Positions 39,884-50,837 of a stretch of DNA of 64,000 nucleotides are shown here, piece after piece. A program made the position numbers and the translations under genes. Origin of the DNA: Trichoplax adhaerens (taxonomy: Eukaryota; Placozoa; Uniplacotomia; Trichoplacea; Trichoplacidae); assembly GCF_000150275.1 (NCBI RefSeq), contig NW_002060947.1, positions 8,054,482-8,118,481 on the forward strand, given 5' to 3'. The number at the start of each line of letters is the position of its first letter. Position 1 is the first letter of the stretch. The notes beneath the pieces were generated by a model. That model searched no databases. It saw nothing but the letters and a program-made list of their open reading frames with translations, and was not told where the DNA came from.

Positions 39884-42800
39884 TTATAATTCCTCATGAT
39901 TTTCATTCTCTTGGCTTCCTCCATTATTTATGTCTCCTTTTGCTCTTAATCGTTCTGTTTCAGCTGCATTCCATGAATTCATCAGTTCTAGGATTACGCC
40001 TTGATTTTCACGACTCTTTTATATCAAAGGTAGGATAGCAATCATTTTTTAATCAAGCAAAATATATACATATGCGATATGAAATGACAGCGAACCTGCT
40101 TCCTAATGCCATCAATTTCTTCATGAGTGATATAGCCATTTTTATTAATGTCAATCATGTTGAAAGCCTAGCTTAGTAATTAATACTCGATTCAGTGTCT
40201 AGGCCTGTCTATTACCGCCGTAGATTATTTGTGATTATATTATCGATTTGACACTTAACAAGGAAAGTGAGATTTTCAACCTTAACAAGACTTTGATCGC
40301 CAGTGTTATCTTCAATTTCTAAAGTTTTAGCATCCTAGTTAACAAAAAACGTTTATACAAACGGAAATTTAGTTGTTATATTTTGTAAAAAATAGCGAAA
40401 GAGCCTTAAACGTACCGCCTTTAATAAATATATATATGTCTTTAAATCAATTTTTTTCACATCTCCCAATTGCTTATGCAAAAATAAGCTATAGAATGAT
40501 GATAAACATCTTAGTTACAATCGTAAGAAGCTTTTATTAATTTCATTTCTAAAATCACTATTGCAGAACAAGGATATCGTAGCGATGTCGTAAATAGGAC
40601 ATCAAAAGAATGTTGCAGCTTGCCTGAACATTTCTGCACCTTCATCGAGCTCATCACGACCATCGTGGGATGGTGGTTCTACAAGCGAATAAGTGAATTG
40701 ATCTAAAGTTTTATAGGCCTTAGTAACATCTTGACAAGATGAAACATCGAAAAATTTATCTTCTCCCTTCAGCCAGATGTTTACAGCAATATTATAACCA
40801 TAGGATCGCACTTGATGAAACCTAGTATTATTAAATGTCGTAATGTAACTAATATGAGTGAAATGGACATAAACAATAATGTTTTAGCTTCTAAAGGCTG
40901 CTATAAGTGCCTTAATTCAGTCATTTTATCAGACAGATCTTAAACCTTATTTCTAACGTTGCGCCTTGCACAATGCTAATAATGGATGGATACAGCAGAT
41001 CAAGTTAATACTAAAAGTCGTATAGTTACAGAAATTGATGGATTACTAGTATGATTAATATATATTAAACTGAGGAATTGATATAATTATTATATTAATG
41101 GAAGCTGGCTAGTTTTAAACCTTGGTAATTTTATTTGAGACTTTATTTAAAAAGTTGGTAAACTCGATCGGGTTAATACTTCACAATTGAACTGTATAGT
41201 ACTTTTAGATACATCTATTAAGTTTAACTATAGATTATAACGACTGAGATCAGATACTCCACTTTAAGACTCTTCTATATACGTTCTAATAGCATAGTAG
41301 ATAGCGTATATACAATATTTAGAAATCGCAATAATGCTCTTCGATTCATTAGTTTTATACATTTGTAGTATTATTGGAAATAAATTGCGGCATAAACTTT
41401 ACTTACCAACTAGCTGGAACAAATATACAGTCTCCTGCTTCAATGTGTGTATCATAGAAATCGATTGAAGAAAATACCGGATATTTATCCATATCCACCC
41501 TATAAGATTTTTACATTAATACTAGAATTACTTTATCATGTTTACAGTATACGGTTAGATTGGACTAGTGCTATTCTAAAATCAAATTGCACTGTATTTG
41601 CTAAATCATTATTAGCTAAATAAGCAAATAGCTTACCTGTCAACATCGACATAAGAATAAGTACCAGGAGCATCAATAAATGTCTTTCAGAATAGATTAA
41701 AAAACATGATTAATAACTTGAGCTAAGCTTACAACTGTACAAATACAACTAAGTGATTAATACCTGATCTGGAGTGTCCTTATTTATCAAGATGAAATCT
41801 TTTGTACCACGAATTAAACAATTTATATTATGATTTTGATCGGCATGAAGTATCGATTTTGTTCCCCCATTACTTAGCCACATAACCTAAAGTGGTAATC
41901 AAACTACTTATACTACATATAATTAAATTACGCTAGTAATGGTTGCACTTTAACCGGTGCTAATAGCTGTTAGTATTTTCTCTTACTGGTTCAATATGAA
42001 TAAGATCGTCGCATTGAACGCATGGTGGTAGATATAAATCTGTCCTATGTGATAGAATGGATACTAAATAAGAATTTGACAGCATCAAAATATTATTCGT
42101 TGATACAGATGAACAAAAATAATTGATTAGATGTTCACATTAGTATAGTCACTAACGATATTCATATCTTTGCATATCATAAAAAGATGATTTTTTGTAC
42201 AAAAGTCGCGAAAATAAAACCCTTTTCTGGTTTAGATTTTTAAGCTGGAACAGAAAGTCGCTCGCAACAATAAAATTAGCTTGGGATGATTTTATTTAAT
42301 AAATAAGGAAAAAGTTTTGTAGAGAATTCATTTTCACATAAAAGCTCATCGACTTTCAGCATTCCAAATAAAAAAGGAATGAAAATATCTTTTATGATGA
42401 CCATGCTAACTCACGTCTAGTAGTAACTCATTTTATATGCATATCACGTAAAGAGAGTATGCTGATATCTTTTCATCAATTTATTTTCATACGATGACAG
42501 CAGTTCTGCAATAGTAATTCAATGTCTGCGCTTACTCGTGAAGTAATTGTTGCAAAGAATCCTGCAACATCTGCGATTGAATTTATATTAGTAATAGCAA
42601 GGATTCAACTCGATAGTATTTATGCACAGTAATTACAAAATTTAAATAGTCGTATCAGCTAATAGATAGGAGCAGATATAAAGAAAATACGCCATTAAAG
42701 AACTTATAGATATATCTATTAGAAAGTGGTATTGTTAAAGAAGCCATGATGTATCACGACATCGTAAGTCCTCGTAGAGCAGGCTACAGTAAGGACTACT

Positions 42801-43415
42801 AAAAACTCTAATCATCTTTGGCTACAGTGGATGCATTTAGTGAGATATGTACAAATCGATAACTTTGGTTCCGATATCTAGGTTTAAATTCGTGATCTTG
42901 AAGTATTAAACTATAAGGAAGTGTTTACAAGTCTCAATTTTCATAGAATATATACATATTCGATCGTTTTAGAAGAGAAGAGTTGCTTACTTTAGGTGAG
43001 AAGGTATATAGCTAACCATATATTCATCAGTGTGATTGTACCGATGTAGAAATTCTGCAAGCGTTGCCCTCAAATATGGTAAGCTATAATTTTGTTTCTT
43101 GCGTTGCTGGATATCAATTTCAGCGGTAGATGTCTCAGGTAGTGATAGAAAATAATCGTCGGACCACTTTGAAAAGGCCGGATAAATCTTAGCAGCACCT
43201 CTCATAACCAACGGCTTACTTTGAGAAACATGTTGCTTGAAGAACGTTTTCAGTGAGGGGAATCCATTTATTTCTGTAATTTCAATATGGCGACCAGAGT
43301 GTCCTAATGGTTTTAAGTGACCGGGTAGCCCTTTTGTATCCTTGGCTTGAACATATTCAGAATTATAAAAATGGTATAGAACGATGATTAAATATGGGAT
43401 CGCTATAGATTTCAT
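39884..43415 (-). CDS. JmjC gene D: ER-lumenal JmjC/EF-hand protein (HEEL)
   Basis: Ten exons: 42991-43415, 41987-42044, 41764-41886, 41637-41683, 41407-41499, 40624-40821, 40416-40488, 40281-40334, 40096-40167, 39884-40015; 424 residues. Signal peptide MKSIAIPYLIIVLYHF, GHLKPLGHSG, CxxC (CVQC), iron ligands H175/D177 (LHAD), distal His in WFHQVRS (about H251), EF-hand loop DINKNGYITHEE at about 363-374, C-terminus NHEEL. Exon 4 is one codon shorter than in the paralogues. The intron after exon 6 appears to use a GC donor (AG|GCAAGC on the minus strand at 40624), the only way to keep the phase shared by the family; the frame otherwise runs to a TGA a few codons later. Confidence 0.87.
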
Positions 43416-44820
43416 TTCGGAGTAAACTATTTTGACTTGTTGATATCGCTTGATGATTACGTCTCGATGATAAAATAAAATTAATTATTTTTTTACTCTC
43501 CCCGTAGGACTAAAGTAGTAACAAACAATAGTTAATGATTTCTCTACAATATAATGGAACAAAAGCGTTTATTATATAGGAAAAATTGTATTCATTATTA
43601 CCCCCCTATGCAAGAAGTAAACTGAATAAAATTACCAACAGGTAGTAATTCAGCTTCTATACGATATTTGTATAAAAAAAAAGGCTGGATGCAAGTTAAC
43701 TAAGTTTTCTATCAATTATCAAATATTTTATATTCGTAGTCGTACATTTTGTTATCATTACGGTTGTATCTATAGTATTGATATTTTAAATTAAATAAAC
43801 ATTTTGGATGTTAAACTTACACATAGTCCAAAAATAGAAGAGCCTATTTATTATCGTTCACGATGTCCCAATGTACTTTGAGTAAACTTAGCGACATCAA
43901 TTCGCTTTATTTTTGTTCGATGCTATCGCATAAATTATAGATCCTCTACACATCATTTTATACCGACATAACTTGTACGTTAAAATAGGTAATCACAACT
44001 AAAATATTGCCTAATTAGACCAGCGAAATATAATCAACGCAAACTAAATATTGACTTAATTGTCTACAATGTGATTAAACATGGTTTGCTTTAACATTTG
44101 TATCATACTGACTTGACGTTCTGTCACTTCGCTGGTAGCGATATTTTAATACGATGATTTCGAATGGTCTGGCATCATAATTATTTAACCTACCAAATCA
44201 ATCAATGGTGTTAACAGCTATTAGGTTGGGTCTTAACTATACGTAGTTAGAAGTGTTATTGTTTAGCTTTATCAAATATTGATAGATCTGCAATGATATG
44301 AGAGCACTATTTATTAAATCCAATACGAAATATTATTTCTGGTGCTGAGGTTCTACATGTTTTATCTAAGCATGCAACTTCGGAGATTCAAAGGTAGTCA
44401 AAAATTAGAAAGCAGTATCGCTCAGTCGCATGCCGAATATTGAAAGGCTCTTACGCTTAGAAAATTTATTCATGACGAAAACTTTCTGCAGCAGTTTAAG
44501 AGATGTTTTAATCATAGTTTATTACTTATAAAAACAAATTATTAAATGATTAATCACCGTACAAATAAGTTAAAAAATTGGTGAAAAGTATAAAATATAC
44601 GAATACCAGTTAAATATATCGCGAAACAACATAATAGCTAATGCTCTATGTCGTACTAACTGTCCATAAATTAAAATTCTGAGCTAGAAAAATAAAGACT
44701 TTAAACAATTGCAAGTTAACATAAAATACTTGCCAAAATTAAATGACAGCCGTATAGCTACGGTGAACTGCACGCAAAAGTGTCTTCCAGACAGTAAAAT
44801 TTGTCAAAGGTAAAACACAA
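43416..44820. other. Intergenic between JmjC genes D and E
   Basis: About 1.4 kb of AT-rich DNA, expected to hold the gene D promoter and the 3' end of gene E. I see no further gene or repeat. Confidence 0.6.
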
Positions 44821-47800
44821 CTACAATTCGTCACGCTGTTCATTATCATCTTCGACATATTCAAAATCAACGTTTTCATTATCGTCCTCGGGAGGTCCGC
44901 CTTCTCGGCCTGAAATTGGCACAGAAATCGAAGCTACCAAATCGTTTAGAGTTTTATCAACCTTAAATAAGTAGAAATACCAAACATTAATTATTACAAT
45001 CGCGATGATTTAAGAATTAACACTAGTAGTAACGGGAATTAATAATGACAGTTTTTAATACGAACTGCTTTCGAAATCTGATTAGCTTCCTGAATGTTGA
45101 TTTCGCCATCATTGTTTGTATCAACTTCCTTAAACATCTACAACAGATTGACGTAAAAATGATGAGGTAAGATATCGCTTACTGGTTTGCTAAATAAACG
45201 AAAATAAATGTAATATCTAGGTATTATTGTCAGACCTTTGTAATAATTTCGTCATCACTTGCATCTCCTTTCCATTTCCAATTTTCGTTATCCTGAAGAA
45301 GTATCATTCCAAGTGAAATTAATATATACAACAATGCATGCGAATAAGATACAAAAAGGCGTCATAAATTGCACATAATCCTTCTACAAAAGTGAGGTGT
45401 GATTATCCAATGAGCTAACCTCTTTCATCAAATCAATAAATCCTTTCAAATCTGATTTCTTCACATCGCCCAACGTGTCTAAGATATATCCTCTGAAAAA
45501 ATAAATAGGTTACAAAGTTGGACTTTATACACAAAATAAAAAAAAGTATCATTGCTCTACGCTAGTGCGATAATCTCTTAAGATAGCATTAAATCCTACT
45601 TCATAGAACTTATGTCGCCGCTTTCGCTTTGAGTATTTTCATTCGCTTCTGTTTCGAAAACAAAATTATCTAGACCTTTGGGCTGTGGATTAGCCGGGCA
45701 GGAACTAAGGTCAATAGGTTTCTCATAATGTTGGAACCACACGTTAACTGCAATATTGCTGTCGTATGATCGGACATGGTGATACCTAAAAGCGAATGAT
45801 CATTTGAAGTTGACGCAAAAATAGATTTCTATTAAATCAATCGTTCTACCACTATTTTGACATAGCACATAGAAGTAACATAGGATAGTACCTATCGTCA
45901 AATTAATAACTTTTGAATACTGTACAGTACAATTGATTCAATAAGTATCAAAGTTAGCATTGCTGTCGGTCAATCAGTGTTTGATATTGAGATTTCAATA
46001 ACTGAAGTATCCGGTATTTATTGTTCTATGGTATCCAAATTTTAGAACGGCACCCTTAAAAGGCTCTTAATATCACCCATATTTAGATAAAAAAATTGTA
46101 CTAAAAACCGCTCACTTTCACTACAGTAATATTATTGAAAATCAAGCTTCATATGAAGATAAAGATAACAGTCCATTTTTTTTATTCTTAACTAAATACA
46201 TCGGACTTTTAGTCTCTAGGATCACCTTTACATCTTCCTACTATACTATACAGCGAATTGTGAATAGAGATAGTGTACAGTATACTGGTATTATCGAATC
46301 AATTAGAAATAAGATTGCAATGTCTACGTTTTAGAATGAATAATTTTACCAGTGATACGGTATGAAAAGACAATCGCCAGCTTCCATGCGGGCAACTTGA
46401 TAGTCTACCTTCCCTAATCCAGGATATTTATTCAAGTCAACCCTAAAATTGGATAGTAACTCTTTGTTAGTGCAAATATTACTTTAAAATTCAATATTTA
46501 AAATTTGTCTTAATATTCACTGATAGTTATTTGGAGGATACAACTGCTGATAAAATATCAATGATATTAAGCGAAACATCACTTCCATTTAAGTCATATT
46601 GTTTAAAAACATTATATGATTTTTAATTGCATCCGAGGTTAAGATGAAGGTTTGATTTGACAATAAATTAAGTAGTACTCTCAGTCAAATTAGAACGTGA
46701 ATATTCTTAATCACGATAGTTTAGCATAATGCAAGTTGAGTGGTGGAACAGTACAACATTCTATTGCAATATAAGCTTGTTAAGCATATCGAAATAATAA
46801 AAAGTGTCCAGTCAAGTTGTAGGATATTACAGAGGCAAAATCAATATCACAGCCAGTATGGATATAAACATTAACATGAATTCTTTGCTATAAAATAGAA
46901 GTTCGCTTCATGATAGACGTTAGTTTTATGGAACTTTAATGAATAACTAAAATAGAAATGAGACTATTTTTGTGCGCTTATGTGGCCAACTCTATGTTGC
47001 ACTGAATTACGGTATACCGAAAGCAAGCATAATTTACGCCTAATATTGTAACATGCAGAAATTTATAAAAATTGAACCCAAGTAAAAGTTGCAATAAAGG
47101 CATGATTAATTCAAGTTGAGCAACATGATTATATTATTATATCTTTTGTAAAGTTTGGAGCTCAATTTTAAGCTTTTACGCATCACGAAGTCACTTACTT
47201 ATCCACATCCACACCAGAATAGCTGCCTTCTTCATGATCAATGGCTACCTAATAAAGGGAATAAAACGATCGTCACGATGTTTACATTGATGAATAAATC
47301 GTTTCCTCGTCCTATCCTGAGAGAATGGACTTTTATCATCGATCTACCACACATTACAGATTTGAACATTTTCACGTTCAATCGTCCTAATAGACGTCGA
47401 CTGATTGTTTGGTTACGTCAATGGATAGCGATGAATATAGTTGGTAATCGCGATAGTCAATCTCTTATTATGATGATAAAGTCAACTTTTGATAATAAAC
47501 TTGTATAATATATTGTGATGATGATAGCAGTCTACGAAAATGCAGTCTAGCCAATTCTTGTATTACGATAGACTCCGTGGTCCATTCATTAGAGGGTCAC
47601 GTCCGCAACATGCAGAAAATCCCCAGAGGTAATTACATTACATTAATCCATTAACAGTTTGGTTTTACTCGTTGACGTAGTCAGTCAATCAAGTCAACGA
47701 TGCTAGCCTTATTATCATTGGAAGAGGAGAGAAATCCAAGAAAGACTATAAACTTGAGTCAAGAGGCAACACGAATAATCTCATTTTAATCAACAAGTTT

Positions 47801-49312
47801 CCTTGTCATCTAATTTTGGACATGTTGCTCTCGATGCGAATCTATCTATGGTAATCATTCATTCCCCGATAATTATAATACTTCATTAGTGGCAAACAAT
47901 AGTCATTGGTGAATTAATCAGCGTTCCTAGACAGTAGATTACACATAATCATATTGTTCTGATCGTCTACCAATTGAAAGATCTTGCTAGTTTATCTTTT
48001 ATTAATGCATATGTTACATACAATCATAGTAAGTTGTATAGCAGGATAAATTAGATTCAATTTTCTTTGTTACATGGACAGTCATTGGCTATTAATCGAT
48101 TAAAAAAAATGGACTGGATGTCCGCACCTCTTTCGTAGTACTCTACGATGGAGGACGGGGGGGGGGGGGAAGAAAAAAAAAGGTAAATTGGGAAGAAACA
48201 TGAGGCGAAAAGTTGGATAAAATAGATAATAATTTATACAGTTGAAAAAGCATTTTTACTGTAAGATAGAGCTTCCGCATGGCTTACCTCTTTTTCGTAT
48301 TTTTTGTTAATAAAAATAAGTTCTTTTTTACCCCGGATTAAACAATTGACATTGTCGACGTCGTCATTGTGGAGAACAGATTTGGTTCCTCCACTACTAA
48401 ACCACATCACCTAGTTGTTAGAATCAACATCATGACCGTTATTAGTTAATTAAGAACTGTTGTTTGTTGACACATGTTAGATAGAAAAGTGATTGGCATC
48501 GATGGATACTGTTCAAATCATGCGATCTCGGTGTTGATTAGGTCGTAATCATTTTCGCCATGATTGAATCAAGTAGTGAAAGAAAATTTGTTTTACACTA
48601 TCAATCTACTGTATACAGTCCTCTAGCAATCGGACGATGAACTTACCTCATCGACATATTTGATAACATCACACGCCAAAACGGAAGGCAAATGGATATC
48701 TTTCCTAAATGGAGAGTATCAACGATTTTAATATCTTGGTTGTTCATTACCCAAAAGTATACAAATTCAAAGTGGACACAGCGTATAGAGAGGAGTAACA
48801 GAATGTTATTGCATTGATGAAATGATGGGTTTAATCCTAACTTCCAACTATAGCACAGTTTAATTTGATAAGGTTGAAGATACTCGTATGGACATGAACA
48901 TCATGCAATCTTACTTGAGATATTGGGGAACATTGGCAATCAGGTATTCATCCGTTTGGTTGTAACGTAAAAGAAATTCTTTAAAGGTGGCATCTTCGCC
49001 ACCAAGATTGCGAATTTCTTTTTTTCGTTTCTCAACAAACATGGACCAATTTGCTGTTTCCGGAAAGGAAAGGAAATATTCATCAGTCCAACTTTGGAAC
49101 GCTGGAAAAGTCTTGGCAGCACCTTTCATCACTAATGGAACACTCTTCCACACATATTCATTGAAGAAAGTTTTCATACTAGGGAAACCATCGACTTGGG
49201 CGCTTTCAATCAGTGGTCCTGCTTGGCCTAGCGGCTGTAAATGACCTTTCATGTCCGCATCGACTTGATAAGCGACCACTAAAAGACTACAAATGATCCA
49301 TGAAACTGCCAT
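44821..49312 (-). CDS. JmjC gene E: ER-lumenal JmjC/EF-hand protein (RDEL)
   Basis: Ten exons: 48915-49312, 48647-48704, 48288-48410, 47199-47248, 46350-46442, 45600-45785, 45420-45492, 45236-45292, 45066-45137, 44821-44961; 416 residues. Signal peptide MAVSWIICSLLVVAYQ, GHLQPLGQAG, iron ligands H166/D168 (LHND), distal His in WYHHVRS (about H243), EF-hand loop DTNNDGEINIQE at about 352-363. The tail is long and acidic and ends QRDEL. The CxxC found in the other four is lost (SVLAC keeps only the second Cys). Sequons NWS and NQT are present. It is the first gene of the array in transcription order and faces away from CCDC181. Confidence 0.9.
48157..48169 (+). repeat. Run of 13 G
   Basis: A 13-base G homopolymer followed by an A-rich run, within intron 3 of JmjC gene E. 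Its true length is likely to vary between individuals and reads. Confidence 0.9.
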
Positions 49313-50837
49313 CTTGATACTCGATCGAAATCAAAGATTATTCTCCGAACTATTTGCTCTTTTTCCAAGGAGTTCTACCTTTCAATTAGCCCACTAAATT
49401 CAATGAAATGTCCTACTTCCAGTCGATGTTGTAGTTCAACTTAGTGAAAATAATTTTTCTTCTTCTTAATGAAATTTTCCAATGGACCGGAATTACAACC
49501 ACAACACGTCGGCCGTAGGAGAGAGTGAAGCATCGCTCCGACGTGACTCTTGTTACATCGATCCACAGTCTAACCAACCAATCGTCGGCCAGCATCTTTC
49601 CGTCAACGATTGTTTGGAGCGTACGATAGTAGGCGTCACCTCTCACAAACGTACCCACTAAGGGTCTCTAGTCCACCCATGACAGTACTGCGCAAGTGCA
49701 CATGACTGCATCGCTTTTGAGAATGGCTACAGTACTGTAGTCCACTCATGACAGTACTGCGCAAGTGCGGATGACTGCATCGCTTTTGAGAATCCCTACA
49801 GTACTGTACATTACTGTACATTGTAACTATAGTGTACAAGGTACTGTAATGGATGACGACCAAGTCCACCCATGACAGTACTGCGCATGACTGGATCGCT
49901 TTGGAGAATCCTTACAGTACTGTACATTGTAACTGTCGTGTACAAGGTACTGTAATAGAAGACGACCAAGTCCACCCATGACAGTACTGCGCATGACTGT
50001 ATCGCTTTGGAGAATCCTTAAAAGGATGACCACCTAGTCCAGCCTTGACAGTACTGCGCAAGTGCGCTGTACTGTATCACCTTTGAGAATCCCTACAGTA
50101 CTGTACATTGTAACTGTCGTGCACAAGGTACTGTACTGTACAGTAAAGGATGACGACCTCTACAGTACAATGCTACAGTCTATGGTACCATTGTACTGTA
50201 GTGCACAGTACTGTATGTCCACAACCGACTCCAAGCTGCAGCTGCGCATTCCAACTTGGGGTTGTCATAGAAATATCATAATAATATGATGAATGGTGGT
50301 CAATTAATCCTACCAGCTTTGTTCCAACATCTTCTACTCCAATAGGAACAACATGATGCTGACACTTGTATAGAAGAAATGCAATGTCTGCGCTGCAGGA
50401 TAAACGAGATATTTGAAATCGATTATAATAGGCCATAGTAAAGATATCCTTCGCTAATTTATAGCAGTTACGATCCCAATAGATCATTATACTACTTCGA
50501 CAAGGCTTTCGCACACAAGCAATTCGCGATCCACACAACCCACCAAAAAGTCAATATCATCGCTATTCACTTTTGCAATAGTCAGAGTGCGATTTTACAG
50601 ACTATTTTATATCCCCTATTTCCCAAGTCGTTCAAGCATATCTACTCATTCGTTGTAGATTGAATAAATAGTTTATTCTAAAGTTGCCATCGGTTGAAAC
50701 AGTTCAACCCCATTTTCAAGTAGGTCATTTTGGATTCGTATATGCCCGTTGCCATTTCAAGCGATAGCCAAATTTGGTTTGCCACTACAAGATAACTTTA
50801 TCCTTATAATTATCCTACAATACAAAATCGAAACGAT
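49313..50837. other. Divergent intergenic region between JmjC gene E and CCDC181
   Basis: About 1.5 kb separating two start codons on opposite strands, so it should contain both promoters. Its middle is a GTAC-rich tandem array (49.67-50.17 kb). A 121-codon minus-strand open frame at 50173-50538 matches no family I know and is not called as a gene. Confidence 0.6.
49672..50220. repeat. GTAC-palindrome-rich tandem array, five units
   Basis: Five direct repeats anchored on TGACAGTACTGCGCA-like boxes near 49680, 49749, 49873, 49979 and 50046. Full units continue through ATCGCTTT-GAGAATCC, TACAGTACTGTACATTGTAA and GTGTACAAGGTACTGTA to a GATGACGACC end. Spacing is 67-124 bases because units 1 and 4 are internally deleted. 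From 50110 to 50220 the sequence breaks down into overlapping GTACAGTAC palindromes like those at 18.02-18.24 kb. Confidence 0.88.

Noticed and set aside
47155-47508. 117-codon plus-strand open frame
   Set aside because: It overlaps exon 4 of JmjC gene E in antisense, and has no recognisable motif.
49672-50220. Array considered as a CRISPR
   Set aside because: Unit lengths vary, there are no unique spacers between constant repeats, and the genome is eukaryotic.
50173-50538. 121-codon minus-strand open frame upstream of CCDC181
   Set aside because: Its end lies in the palindromic array, no family is recognisable, and frames of this size are expected by chance in a window this long.
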